A stretch of 64,000 nt of DNA from Thermocatellispora tengchongensis (GCF_014202315.1 NZ_JACHGN010000006.1:186001-250000); one strand, 5' to 3'; shown: positions 34,011 to 43,357, counted from the first letter of the stretch. The notes: generated by a model not told the origin, from the sequence alone. Numbers and translations: made by a program.

Positions 34011-37000
34011 TCAGCGCCGGCGTCCGCGCCGGGCCTTGAGCTCCTCGAACCTGGGGGCGTCGCCCTCGCGCACCCGGCGCCAGGCGCGGGCGTACAGGGC
34101 GGCGGCCGGCTCCTGCGGCACGAGGGGGAACGCGTTCTCGGCGTCGCCGAACATGGGCAGCTTCCAGGTCTCCAGCGGCAGGCGGGGGGAGCGCGACTCC
34201 TCCCAGCCGCCGGGCAGGAACAGCGAGCGCCCGGCCCGCGACCGCCCGGCCTCGACGACCAGGGAGGTGGCGGCGAGCTCGGCGCGGGCCGCCTTCAGGC
34301 GCGCGGGCTTCCAGCCGGTCCACCGGGCGGTGTTGCGGTCGGTGGGGTCGGGCATGGCCAGCAGCATGAGGTAGACCGCGGCGGCGTCCTCGCTCAGGCC
34401 GTGCTCCTTGGCGGCCTCCGCCACCAGATCGGGCACCGAGCGGGTGGGGTCCTGCGGCCACCAGGCGCCGTCGGCGTCGCGCTCCCCGGCGGCCGGGCCG
34501 CCCGGGTCGGCCAGCAGGGCGGCGAACCCGGGATCGAGGGCCATGCGCAGGGCCGTCACGGCCGGGAACGCCCCCTCCGTGGCGATCAGGGCGCGCAGGT
34601 ACGGGTCGTCGCCGGACGGCCCGGCCTCCGCGACGCGGACGGCGGGGGCCGGGCGCTCGTCGTAGGTGGCCATGACGACCGCGCCGTACCTCTCGTACCC
34701 CTGGCCGGTCTCGGTCGGCGCCCCGGCGGCCTTGCGGAACGCCGGGAGAGAGACGTACCGGCCGAGGTCGAGCAGCAGCCCCGGGGCGGCCAGCCGCTCG
34801 CGGACCGCGGCCAGCGCGCCGGGGAGCGCGGCCCGGATCGGGTCGCCGGCGGGCAGCCGGTGGGCCAGCCAGCCCGCCATGGCCACCACCGAGACCAGGG
34901 CCTCGGCCGAGAAGCCCGCCTCGTCCTCGCGCTCGGGCTGCGCGCGGTCGCCGCGGATCGTCCAGGTCAGGTCGCGGCTCAGCTCCGGCGTGGCGGCCGG
35001 GTCGAGCAGGGCCTGCACGGTGCGGCCCGTGTCCCAGCCGGTCCGCACCGAGCGGGCCGCCTCGGAGGCGAGCCATTCGGGGATCGCCCTGCGGCGTCCC
35101 AGGGCCGCGTTCCACACCTCGGCGGCGCGGGCGGCGTCGGGGCCGGCGGTCCACAGCCCGGCCGGGTCGGCGGGCAGGAGCGCGGCGACGACCGCGCGCC
35201 GCACCTCGGCGGGCACCCGCCGCAGCTCTTCCTTGGCCAGGGCCGCATCGGCGGCCTTCACCCCGAGCAGGGTGCGGACGTCCTTGTCCAGGAAGGAGTG
35301 CTGGTAGGCGTCGATGTTCGGCATGCCCGCCACGACCAGCCGGGCGAGCGTGGGCGAGACGCCGGTGAGCGCGGCGAACTCCTCGGCGGCCTCCGGCCGC
35401 CACGGCGCCGGCCCGCGCTCGGCCAACTCGGCGAGGAACGCCGCCGCCCAGCCGGCCTCGCGCTCGCCGCCGGCGGGCGCCTGGGACTTGACGGTGTAGG
35501 GCGCGGGCACCTCGAACCGGCCGGACGGGTCGTGGCACAGCGCGGTGAAGTCGCAGCCGTCGTCGCCGAGGTGCCCGCGGCGCACCAGGGCGAGGAACCC
35601 GCCGCCGTCGAGCGGCAGCACGCCGAGCCAGTGGCCCTCGGACCGGCCCCCGCCGGGCGCGATCAGGTGCCGCTTGGCGAGGTTCAGCGACATCAGCCGC
35701 CACGGGGACCCCTGCGCCGGGCCGAGCAGCCCCGCGCCGTCCAGCGCACCCAGCAGGCCGGCCAGCGCCGTGCGGTGGTCGGGCGTGGTCGGCGCGACGG
35801 CGGTCCGGTAGGCCAGCGCGGCGGGAGTGTCGAGCAGCAGGTCCCATTGCAGGGTCGAACCCGGCAGCGCGTACCCGTGCAGCCGGTCCGCCGGGCCCGG
35901 GGGAAGCTCCCCGGCCACCGCCCGCGCGAGCGCGCGGATCTGCCGCCACGCGCCGTCGTGCTCGGTGTGGTGCCAGCGGAACCCGCCGAACCAGCCCAGG
36001 CCGGTCAGGGCCTCCTCGACGCGGCGGTCGGTGGGCCCCGCCGGGGTGCTGTCCTCCTGCGGGCCGCCGTCGAGCGCCTCGCTCAGCCTGGTGCCGACCT
36101 CCTGCAGCCGGGCCCGCTGGGCGGCGGCGAAGCGGACGACGCCCGCGATCCCCGTCGCCAGCGCGTCGTCGGTCACCTCGGGCAGCAGCGCGCGCACCCG
36201 CGCCCTCAGCTCGTCGTCCTCCGCGCCGGTCTCCCCGTCGGCGGCGCCCAGGGCGGCGTCCAGCAGCGCCGCGGCCAGGTCGCGATCGGCGCGGCGCAGC
36301 GCCGCCGAGCCCCGCGGGTCGCGCGGCCGCAGGCAGTGCCAGTAGTGCGGCGGCGGCAGGATGAGCGTGCCCTCGGCGAAGGGGCCGGGCGCGGCGTCGG
36401 TCTTGACCGTGGTGGTCACGATGCCGTCGGCGTCGATCAGCGAGATCCGGTAGGCGCCGGTGCGGACGACGGCGAGGGGGCGGTCCTCCCCGCCGGGCAG
36501 GGTGAGCGCGCCCACCGGCGACGGCGCTCCCGGCGGCACGGTCACCGCCCGCCCCGCCAGGTCCTCGCCGCGCTGGGCGCCGTCGGGCAGGCGCACCACG
36601 CGCCAGCCGTACAGGCCGCCGGCCGGGACGGCGAAGGCGGTGGGCTCGGCCGAGGGCGCGGGCAGCAGCCAGCCCGTGACCAGCTCGCTGCCGGCAGGGG
36701 CGGCGCGGAGCGCGTCGGCCAGGAAGCCCGGCAGCGACCTGCGGCCGTGGCGCCCGCTCGCCGGGTCGAACTCGTGCCACGCGCCGCCGGGCTCGGACCT
36801 GTCGTAGATCCGCACCCAGTACGCGGCCCCGTCGCTCATCACCGGGAGCTCCTCGGGCAGGACGGTGTCGCCCGCGTTGAGCGGCAGATGGCCGGTGGTG
36901 CGCCCGCCGCCGGGCAGCGGCAGCGTGACCGCGTCGTCGCCGTGGTACCAGTCGAGCTGCAGGCCCCGCACGTCGCGGCCCTCGATCGGGTGCAGGGTGG

Positions 37001-38912
37001 AGGGGGAGGTGTGCCAGTATCCGCGCAGCCCGTCGTCCAGGGCCCGGGACCTCCAGTACACCAGCAGCTCGCCGCCCACGTGGTGGAAGCCGGGACGGCC
37101 CCACAGGTCGCCCGACGGGATGCGCAGGTCGTGGGTGAGCACGGTGCCCTCCGCGCCCAGCACCCTGACCTGGGCGGGGCCCGCGGCGATCAGGTGCGGC
37201 CAGGCGTCGGCGACGATGATGTCGTCCACGTCCTGCACCGGCACCAGCGCGGCCGCGGCGTCGTCCCAGGCCGGCCAGCCCAGCTCGTCGAGCAGCCCGG
37301 CGCGCAGGGTGCGGGCGAGCACCGGCGCGACGTCGGTCGCGGCGGCCCGCCGCACCTCGTCGGCGGCCAGGGCAAGCGCCTCGCCGGGGAGCCAGGCCAG
37401 CCTGCGCATCGCCTCGGGCATGTCGGGCAGGCCGGTGGTGGTGAACCTGCGGGCCACCTCGGCCACCCACTCGGCCAGCAGCGGACGGCCGCCGGGCGAA
37501 CCGGCCAGCACGCGTACGGCGCGGATGCCGGACTCGTCGCCGTCCAAGCCGTCGCAGGCGCGGTGGAAGACGGGCTTGAAGCGCTCGTCGGCGCCCAGGG
37601 CGAGCAGGTCGCGCCGGCCCTCGCCCGTGGCCCAGTGCTCCAGCCGCAGCCAGTCGCGCGGCCCGGGGGCCGCCACGGGGACGCCCAGGGCGAGCAGCAG
37701 GTCCACCAGATCGACGTCGTTGCCGATCAGGGACATCGGGACGCCGCCCTCGGCCGGCTCGGCGCGCAGCGCCCCGGCCATCCGCTCCACCAGGTCGTAC
37801 AGGCGGGGCAGGCGGGCCGGCAGGCCCCAGGCGTAGTTGCGCGCCGTGAGGAACCTGGCCAGCCAGCCCGAGCTGCCGTCGGCGGGCCGCTCCTCCTCCG
37901 GCGCGCCGGGGTCGATCAGACCGGCGGTGGCGCCGGAGCGGTCCAGGAGATCCAGCCACACCGCGGCCAGCTCGGAGTCGCGGGACTGCGGCATCATGTT
38001 CAGCAGCGCGCCGCGCACCCGCGGCTCGCGCCGGGCCAGCGCGGCGATGGCCGCGCCGTGGGCCTTCCACCAGCCGGTGGCCGCCCGCTGCGTGACCGGC
38101 AGCCCGAGCAGCTCGCCGAGGTACGCCTGCTCCTCCGCGTCGGCGTCGGCGCCGCAGGCCCGCGCCAGCCTCCGCAGGTCGGCCGCCATCTGCGCCGAGG
38201 GCGGCAGGCCCCCGGCCGTGCGCCGCACGCACAGCCGGGCGAAGCGGCGCAGCGCCTCCTCCGCCGGCACCCGGGCGGCCAGCTCCTTGGCGTACGCCGA
38301 GAGCACCTTCACCGGCAGCGCCCCCGCCAGCGCGAACTCCAGGAACACCGCGTCGAGACGGTCCTCGTCCACCTCAAGGCCGTGCTCGGCCTCCGCCCGG
38401 CGCGCGGCCCCGAACATCTGCGCGGCGTACGCGGGGTTCTCCACGTCCAGGAACACCCGGCCGGCCTGCTCGTAGAAGGTGGGCAGGAAGTGCGGCACGG
38501 ACGCGGCCATCTCGCGGGCGAGCCGCTGGTAGGCGTCCAGCGCCTGCTTGGGCTTCGACCTGGCCTGCCGGGCGATGCGCTCCAGCTCGGGCATGACGCC
38601 GAGCGCGTGCCGCCCGTCCTGGGGATGGTGGGCCAGCACCCACTCGGGGAAGCCGAGCGAGCGGCGCGCCCCCAGCCCGACCACCACCGGTTCGCCGTCG
38701 GGCTCCAGGCCCATGAAGCCCGCCGCCAGGTCCTCGGCCGCGCCCAGCTCCTCCGGCACCAGGCGGACCACCACCCGGTCGTCCAGGCCGGGATGCCGGT
38801 AGGCGCGCGCCACCAGCGGCACCGCGCGCTCGCCCGCATCGGTCCCCGGCGGCAGCACCGCCCCCGCCTTCAGCAGCTCCTCGGCCTGCGCCGGCGTCAT
38901 CCGCTCGCTCAC
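34011..38912 (-). CDS. Giant (1633-aa) protein of the MoxR/VWA operon, function unknown
   Basis: GTG start at 38912 overlaps the preceding stop by 4 bases (in-frame ATG at 38900 is an alternative). I do not recognise defined domains. The N-terminal ~450 residues are helical with repeat-like segments (ALDAYQRLAREMAAS, AYAAQMFGAARRAEAEHG). A central part is beta-rich with many Trp/Gly turns (LRGYWHTSPSTLHPIEG, GGLYGWRVVRLPDGA). The C-terminal part is helical and basic (WTGWKPARLKAARAEL). There is no signal peptide. It occupies the position of the large DUF4132-type YehI (about 1200 aa) in the E. coli cluster. A scaffold or substrate-recognition role is a guess. Confidence 0.85.
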   Translation of the reverse strand: MSERMTPAQAEELLKAGAVLPPGTDAGERAVPLVARAYRHPGLDDRVVVRLVPEELGAAEDLAAGFMGLEPDGEPVVVGLGARRSLGFPEWVLAHHPQDGRHALGVMPELERIARQARSKPKQALDAYQRLAREMAASVPHFLPTFYEQAGRVFLDVENPAYAAQMFGAARRAEAEHGLEVDEDRLDAVFLEFALAGALPVKVLSAYAKELAARVPAEEALRRFARLCVRRTAGGLPPSAQMAADLRRLARACGADADAEEQAYLGELLGLPVTQRAATGWWKAHGAAIAALARREPRVRGALLNMMPQSRDSELAAVWLDLLDRSGATAGLIDPGAPEEERPADGSSGWLARFLTARNYAWGLPARLPRLYDLVERMAGALRAEPAEGGVPMSLIGNDVDLVDLLLALGVPVAAPGPRDWLRLEHWATGEGRRDLLALGADERFKPVFHRACDGLDGDESGIRAVRVLAGSPGGRPLLAEWVAEVARRFTTTGLPDMPEAMRRLAWLPGEALALAADEVRRAAATDVAPVLARTLRAGLLDELGWPAWDDAAAALVPVQDVDDIIVADAWPHLIAAGPAQVRVLGAEGTVLTHDLRIPSGDLWGRPGFHHVGGELLVYWRSRALDDGLRGYWHTSPSTLHPIEGRDVRGLQLDWYHGDDAVTLPLPGGGRTTGHLPLNAGDTVLPEELPVMSDGAAYWVRIYDRSEPGGAWHEFDPASGRHGRRSLPGFLADALRAAPAGSELVTGWLLPAPSAEPTAFAVPAGGLYGWRVVRLPDGAQRGEDLAGRAVTVPPGAPSPVGALTLPGGEDRPLAVVRTGAYRISLIDADGIVTTTVKTDAAPGPFAEGTLILPPPHYWHCLRPRDPRGSAALRRADRDLAAALLDAALGAADGETGAEDDELRARVRALLPEVTDDALATGIAGVVRFAAAQRARLQEVGTRLSEALDGGPQEDSTPAGPTDRRVEEALTGLGWFGGFRWHHTEHDGAWRQIRALARAVAGELPPGPADRLHGYALPGSTLQWDLLLDTPAALAYRTAVAPTTPDHRTALAGLLGALDGAGLLGPAQGSPWRLMSLNLAKRHLIAPGGGRSEGHWLGVLPLDGGGFLALVRRGHLGDDGCDFTALCHDPSGRFEVPAPYTVKSQAPAGGEREAGWAAAFLAELAERGPAPWRPEAAEEFAALTGVSPTLARLVVAGMPNIDAYQHSFLDKDVRTLLGVKAADAALAKEELRRVPAEVRRAVVAALLPADPAGLWTAGPDAARAAEVWNAALGRRRAIPEWLASEAARSVRTGWDTGRTVQALLDPAATPELSRDLTWTIRGDRAQPEREDEAGFSAEALVSVVAMAGWLAHRLPAGDPIRAALPGALAAVRERLAAPGLLLDLGRYVSLPAFRKAAGAPTETGQGYERYGAVVMATYDERPAPAVRVAEAGPSGDDPYLRALIATEGAFPAVTALRMALDPGFAALLADPGGPAAGERDADGAWWPQDPTRSVPDLVAEAAKEHGLSEDAAAVYLMLLAMPDPTDRNTARWTGWKPARLKAARAELAATSLVVEAGRSRAGRSLFLPGGWEESRSPRLPLETWKLPMFGDAENAFPLVPQEPAAALYARAWRRVREGDAPRFEELKARRGRRR

Positions 38913-39775
38913 GCCTTCCCGCCTTCCTCCACCTTGCGCCCGGCGTACAGCGCCGCGGCCATGCGCATCCCCTCCGACCAGGCCACCGGCCCGACCTCAC
39001 GCAGCGGCAGGCTCCTGCCGTCGCGGTCGTGCCAGATCAGGTCGCCCGTCTCCACCGAGTCCTCCCAGTACGGCTCGCCGATCCACACCGCCGCCTCGAC
39101 GGTGCGGGCGCCGTCGCGCACCCGGCAGGTGGCATAGCCCCCGGACACCCGGTAGCCGAGCGCGGTGGCGCGGGCGGCCAGGTGGAAGCGGGAGTCGTAG
39201 CGCCCGCCGGAGAACTCCGTCACGGCACGGGCCTTCTCGGCCAGACCGGCGGGCTTGACCCAGGTGGCACGGTGGATCTGCTCGACCCGCTGGGTCACGC
39301 CCAGCTCGGCGGCGAACTCGCGCAGATCGTCCAGGTCGGGCAGCAGCACGGGGTGGGGCAACGTCACCGTGCGCGGCGCCAGGCGTACGGTCTCGCCGTC
39401 GAGATTCACCACCCGCAGCTCGCCGGAGCCGGTGGCGTCGCGCAGGAAGCCCACCTCGTCGGGGTCGTCGCCCACCACCGCCATGTCGCGCAGGGCCGCC
39501 TGCCACGCCTCGTCGGGCCACACCCGCGCCAGCAGCCCGGTCGGCACCGGCAGCGAGGAGACCATCCACGCGTCCACCTGCGCCACGCACGCGTCGGCAT
39601 GCCGGTCCAGCCACTGCGCCAGCCGCCGCAGCCGATCCACCTCCGGATGCTCACGCAGGGCCTTGGGCAGCGACTTCAACCGCCGCCCGGCGGCCCGCCC
39701 GGACGTGGCCCTCGCCGCCACCCGCCCCTCGATCAGGGCGACCTCGTACCCGTCGCCCGCAGCCAGCCATGCCAA
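38909..39775 (-). CDS. DUF4132-like protein, first gene of the MoxR/VWA operon
   Basis: 288 residues. The TTG start at 39775 follows AAAGGCGG, and an in-frame stop lies just upstream, so no longer start is possible. The middle segment TLPHPVLLPDLDDLREFAAELGV... resembles the His-Pro-x-x-L / QxF core of DUF4132 (MolR/YehI C-terminal) domains, with WHDRDGRSLPLREVGPVAWSEGMRMA near the end. The relation is suggestive, not proven. Coupled to the giant gene by a GTGA overlap. The operon promoter must lie in the 320 bp upstream. Confidence 0.72.
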   Translation of the reverse strand: MAWLAAGDGYEVALIEGRVAARATSGRAAGRRLKSLPKALREHPEVDRLRRLAQWLDRHADACVAQVDAWMVSSLPVPTGLLARVWPDEAWQAALRDMAVVGDDPDEVGFLRDATGSGELRVVNLDGETVRLAPRTVTLPHPVLLPDLDDLREFAAELGVTQRVEQIHRATWVKPAGLAEKARAVTEFSGGRYDSRFHLAARATALGYRVSGGYATCRVRDGARTVEAAVWIGEPYWEDSVETGDLIWHDRDGRSLPLREVGPVAWSEGMRMAAALYAGRKVEEGGKA

Positions 39776-40098
39776 AGCCGCCGCCTTTCACCGTACGAAA
39801 AATGGGCCGCGCGCCCGCTGGGACGCGCGTGAACGCTCACCGGGGCTCTCCCGCCGCGATGCGCGAGATGCTAGCGGCCCTGGCCGACAAAGATCCGCGA
39901 TCTCCGGGTAACTCCTGTTACGCGAAGAGCGTCCCCTACCGGCTCATATGGTTGGCTTCTCGACCCGCCTCGGCCGTTCCGGCGGCGATTTCCCGTGGCG
40001 GACTACGGGTTTTCCCGGATTCCCTGCGTGTTCGCTTCATCACACCCTGTTAGCGGGTGGCGTCGGGCCGCTCATGGCAGCGACAGGAGGAGGAAGGC
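39776..40098. other. Divergent intergenic region
   Basis: About 320 bp between the minus-strand MoxR/VWA operon and the plus-strand SH3-like gene. It is less GC-rich than its surroundings and holds a GTAAC-TCCT-GTTAC dyad (39908-39921). No gene, RNA or clear promoter hexamer pair could be assigned. Confidence 0.5.
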
Positions 40099-40467
40099 AT
40101 GCGGAAGAAGCTGGCGCGGATCGGGGCCGCGGCGTTCGGTGGGGTCGCGCTGTGCGCGGTCGCGTTCGCGGGTGCGGGGGCGGCGCAGGCGGCGGCGCCG
40201 GGGGCCGTGGAGGCCGGTCACGCCGTCGTGCGGGCCGATCCGGTGCGCTGGGACTTCAGGGTGCCGGGGGTGCGGATCTTCCTGCGGGCCCACGCCGGTT
40301 CGCCGGTGCTCGGGCTGGGTTATCCGGGCCAGGGCTTCGAGACCGAGCGGTTCGACTGGGGGCCGGAGTACGTCTGCGACAACGGCTCGATCGCGACGCT
40401 GTGGGGGTACGGCCGTAACCTCGCGACGGGCGTGCGGGGCTTCGTGCCGAGCTGCAACCTGGTCTGA
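40099..40467 (+). CDS. Small secreted SH3-like domain protein
   Basis: 122 residues; ATG 40099 after AGGAGGAGGAAGG. A Sec signal peptide (MRKKLARIGAAAFGGVALCA... AQAAA) precedes an ~75-residue beta-rich domain resembling bacterial SH3 modules: VRIFLRAHAGSPVLGLGYPG, FETERFDWG, and RGFVPSCNLV at the end. Two cysteines (YVCDNG and PSCNLV) probably form a disulfide. Bacterial SH3 domains often bind cell-wall peptides; function is otherwise unknown. Confidence 0.78.
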   Translation: MRKKLARIGAAAFGGVALCAVAFAGAGAAQAAAPGAVEAGHAVVRADPVRWDFRVPGVRIFLRAHAGSPVLGLGYPGQGFETERFDWGPEYVCDNGSIATLWGYGRNLATGVRGFVPSCNLV

Positions 40468-40486
40468 GGTCCCCGCCCGCGGGGCC
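40468..40486 (+). terminator. Short CCCCG/CGGGG hairpin after the SH3-like gene
   Basis: A 5-bp stem with a 4-base loop plus two outer G-C pairs begins right after the stop codon. It is weak and has no U-run. Confidence 0.35.
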
Positions 40487-40571
40487 GTTCACCATCCAGG
40501 GGCGACGTGGCGGCCGGAGGCTGGGCGCGGACGACGCGCCGCCCCGGCCGTCCGGCGCTCGTCGCTCGCGC

Positions 40572-40905
40572 GGTGGCGGCAACCAGTGGAGCGCCGTGCA
40601 TGTGGACGCCGCCGCCGAGCTGTTCCTGCGCGCCGTGGAACGCGCTGGCGGCGGGGCGTACGACGTCGCCTCCTGCGAGCGGGTGCCCATGTGCGAGATC
40701 GCCGACGGCCGTCGCCAAGCTCACCGGCCCCCGCGCCCGGCCGATCTCGCCCGCCGTGGCCGAGCAGACCCCGGGGCCCGCGCTCACCGCCCTCCTCGCC
40801 CGGGAGGCCCCGATCGACCCCACCCTGGCCGAGGCCGACCTCGGCTGGATGAAGCCCACCGGGCCGGGCCTGGTCGAGGGCGTCAGCGCGGGCTCGTACG
40901 CCTGA
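40572..40905 (+). pseudogene. NAD-dependent epimerase/dehydratase remnant (5'-truncated, frameshifted)
   Basis: From 40572 one frame reads GGGNQWSAVHVDAAAELFLR then AYDVASCERVPMCEIAD, the typical C-terminal half of an extended SDR epimerase. From ~40707 the match continues in another frame: VAKLTGPRARPISPAVAEQT, then LGWMKPTGPGLVEGVSAGSY and a stop at 40903. Removing one G near 40706-40708 rejoins the two parts. The N-terminal Rossmann half is missing; upstream sequence belongs to the SH3-like gene and spacer. It is therefore a decayed gene. Confidence 0.75.
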
Positions 40906-40977
40906 CCCGCGCGACACACCGGCCCTCCAGGGCCCGCGTCCGGCGGCCCTCCGAGGGGCAGGGCGGCGCGGTTCAGG

Positions 40978-42606
40978 TCAGGGCAGCGCCTTGAGGAACG
41001 TGGCGGCGATCGGCGCGGCCACCGCGCCGCCACCGCCGCCGCCCTCCACCACCACGGCGAAGGCGACCTCGCCCCGGTAGCCGATGAACCAGGCGTGCGA
41101 GTCGAGCTTCTCCCCGGTGCCGTACTCGGCGGTCCCGGTCTTGCCGCGCGTGCCGGACGGCAGCCCCGCCTTCTTCGCGGTGCCCTTGGTGACCACCGCG
41201 GACATCATCGAGCGCAGCGCCTCGGTCGCCTCGGACGGCAGCTCGACCGGCTCGGCCTTCTGCTTGATGGAGGGGACCAGCGTCGGCGGGTGCCAGGTGC
41301 CGGAGGCGATGGCCGCCGCGACCGAGGCCATCACCAGCGGGCTGGAGGTGATGCGGGCCTGGCCGAAGGACTCGGCGGCCAGCTCGGCGTCGCTCTGCGC
41401 CTTGGGCAGGCTCGCCTTGGTGGCCGGGACGCCGATGTTCAGCGGCTGGTTGAAGCCCACCATCTCGGCCGTCGCCAGCAGCTTGGCCGCCCCGAGCCGC
41501 TGGGCGGCCAGCGGGGCGAAGGTGGTGTTGCACGAGTGGGCGAAGGCGTCGCTCAGGCTGAGCGAGCCGTACTCGGCGTGCTCGGAGTTGCGGATCTTCA
41601 GCCCGCCGACGGTGACGTACTTGGGGCAGCTCACCTGCTGTCCGGCCGACATCCCCTCGGCCAGCAGTCCGAGCGCCGTGACGGCCTTGAACGTCGATCC
41701 CGGCGGGTAGTTGCCGTCCAGCGCCCGGTTGAACCCGCCCCGGTTGTTGACCACCGCCAGGATCTCCCCGGTGCCGGGGCGGATCGCCACCAGCGAGGCG
41801 GGCTTGTCCAGGCCGCGTACGGCCTCGACGGCGGCGCGCTGCACGCTCAGGTCGAGCGTGGTGCGCACGTCCTCGCCCTCGGCGCCCTCCAGCTCGCCCA
41901 GTTTCTTGACCCGTTTGCCGCCCCCGCCGACCAGCTCGACGGTCGTGGTCGGCCGCCCGGCCAGCCGCTTTTGGAACGTGGCCTGCAGCCCGGCCCGGCC
42001 GACCGGGTCGCCCTTCTCGTAGGGGACGCCGAGCTGCTTGACGTCCTTGTCGGTCGCCTTGTCCAGCCAGCCCACGAGCTGCTGCACCGATCCGCCGTCG
42101 TCGCCGTCGTCGATGCGCTCGCCGTCGGCGTCGGTGATCCGGGCGCGCTCGGGCCAGGTCGTCTTCAATGCCAGTTTGGTCTGGGCGGTCAGGTCGGGGT
42201 GCACGGCGGCGGGGGACCAGTCGACCTTCCACCGCCGGTCTTTCACCACCAGCCTCAGGCTGCCGTCGTAGGACCACTCGCCGCCCGTGGCCAGGCGCTG
42301 CACCGCCTTGTACGCCGCCGTCGCCGACCCGTCGCCCTCGCGCACGCCGCTCAGTGACACGCTCGTCGAGGTCACGCCCAGCGCCTTGCCCAGTGAGGCG
42401 TACGCCTGGTCGAACCCCTGCGCGGGCGCGGCCAGCTCGGCGCGCATGGCCGCCAGGTCGCCCCGCTGCCACGCCTGGAGATACCGCGTCGCGGTCTCAC
42501 CCGGCGTGCCGCGCGTGTGCAGCACGTAGTAGGCGCCACCGGCGGCGGCCCCCACCGCCAGCACGGTGATCACCGAAGCGATGGCGATCGTACGCCCCCG
42601 TGGCAC
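40978..42606 (-). CDS. Penicillin-binding protein, transpeptidase (class B-like, NTF2-like N-domain)
   Basis: 542 residues. The GTG start at 42606 follows AGGGGGTGTCGG; an ATG at 42642 is an alternative. One N-terminal membrane anchor (TIAIASVITVLAVGAAAGGAYYV), then an NTF2-like domain of the MecA-N type (TATRYLQAWQRGDLAAMRAE), a dimerisation domain and the transpeptidase domain with SxxK in PGSTFKAVT, SxN in AHSCNTTF and KTG in RGKTGTAEYG. It cross-links peptidoglycan outside the membrane. The MecA-type N-domain is common in actinobacterial PBPs. It lies downstream of plsC on the same strand with a 91-bp gap, so it may have its own promoter. Confidence 0.93.
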   Translation of the reverse strand: MPRGRTIAIASVITVLAVGAAAGGAYYVLHTRGTPGETATRYLQAWQRGDLAAMRAELAAPAQGFDQAYASLGKALGVTSTSVSLSGVREGDGSATAAYKAVQRLATGGEWSYDGSLRLVVKDRRWKVDWSPAAVHPDLTAQTKLALKTTWPERARITDADGERIDDGDDGGSVQQLVGWLDKATDKDVKQLGVPYEKGDPVGRAGLQATFQKRLAGRPTTTVELVGGGGKRVKKLGELEGAEGEDVRTTLDLSVQRAAVEAVRGLDKPASLVAIRPGTGEILAVVNNRGGFNRALDGNYPPGSTFKAVTALGLLAEGMSAGQQVSCPKYVTVGGLKIRNSEHAEYGSLSLSDAFAHSCNTTFAPLAAQRLGAAKLLATAEMVGFNQPLNIGVPATKASLPKAQSDAELAAESFGQARITSSPLVMASVAAAIASGTWHPPTLVPSIKQKAEPVELPSEATEALRSMMSAVVTKGTAKKAGLPSGTRGKTGTAEYGTGEKLDSHAWFIGYRGEVAFAVVVEGGGGGGAVAAPIAATFLKALP

Positions 42607-42697
42607 CCGACACCCCCTGATCGTCCGATGGCCTCCGAGCACCCGAGCTTAGTATTCGCGCCGGGACGGAACCCGGTTCACCCCCAACCCGGGGGGT

Positions 42698-43357
42698 TCA
42701 CGCGGCCGGTCGGCGGGCCTTCACCGAGGCGGCGTACTCGGGAACGTATTCTTGCCCGGACAACTTCTGGATCGCGGCCATGATCTCGTCGGTGACCTCG
42801 CGCCGGGTGCGGGCCTGCCGCTCGTCGCCGCTGAAGGTCATCGGCTCGCCGATCTTGATCCCGATCGGCGCGATGCGCGGCACGGTCGCCCCGATCGGCA
42901 GCACCTTGTCGGTGCCCGACATCGCCACCGGGATGACCGGCAGCCCGGTCTTCAGCGCCAGCCAGGCCACGCCGATCTTGCCGCGGTACAGCCGTCCGTC
43001 GGGGGAGCGGGTGCCCTCGGGGTAGATGCCGAACAGGTTGCCCTCCTCCAGCACCTTCACCGCCGCGTCCAGCACGCCCTGCGCCGCCCCGGCGCTGGAC
43101 CGGTCCACGCCGATCTGGCCCGTGGCGCGCATGTACATGGCCGTGATCGGGTTGCCGGTGAAGTACTCGGCCTTGGCCAGGAACGTCACCCGCCGCGGCA
43201 GCATCAGCGGCAGGAACGTGGAGTCGAGCACCGACAGGTGGTTGGAGGCCATGATGGCCGGGCCCTTGACCGGCACGTGCTCCACGCCGCTCACCTTCGG
43301 GCGCCACAGCAGGTGCAGGAACGGGGCACTGACGATCTTGGTGACCTCGTAGAGCAA
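42698..43357 (-). CDS. 1-acyl-sn-glycerol-3-phosphate acyltransferase (PlsC family)
   Basis: 219 residues. TTG start at 43357, just after GAGGAGAGG; no good ATG lies nearby. The acyltransferase motifs are clear: NHLSVLD (H-x4-D, His40/Asp45), the GQIGVDR block, and YPEGTRSPDGRL. It transfers an acyl group to lysophosphatidic acid or a related lipid at the cytoplasmic face of the membrane. The gene is preceded on its strand by a candidate structured RNA and a terminator, so its expression could be attenuated (inference). Confidence 0.92.
   Translation of the reverse strand: MLYEVTKIVSAPFLHLLWRPKVSGVEHVPVKGPAIMASNHLSVLDSTFLPLMLPRRVTFLAKAEYFTGNPITAMYMRATGQIGVDRSSAGAAQGVLDAAVKVLEEGNLFGIYPEGTRSPDGRLYRGKIGVAWLALKTGLPVIPVAMSGTDKVLPIGATVPRIAPIGIKIGEPMTFSGDERQARTRREVTDEIMAAIQKLSGQEYVPEYAASVKARRPAA

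Noticed and set aside
34401-39137. A 1.5-kb-codon open frame on the plus strand opposite the giant gene, and similar long antisense frames at 2.0-4.3, 4.1-7.3 and 41.1-42.4 kb
   Set aside because: In DNA of this GC content the antisense and alternate phases of real genes stay open by codon bias. The translations are low-complexity (Gly, Arg, Ala, Gln, His) with no motif, whereas the minus-strand frames carry clear domains.
27295-39775. Classical methanol-dehydrogenase or cox-type MoxR operon
   Set aside because: No dehydrogenase or CO dehydrogenase genes; the companions (DUF5682, DUF4132-like, SWIM) match the yeh-type set instead.
40978-42606. Beta-lactam resistance PBP2a acquired by transfer
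   Set aside because: The MecA-N-like domain is common in native actinobacterial PBPs, and base composition matches the surroundings; no mobile element is near.
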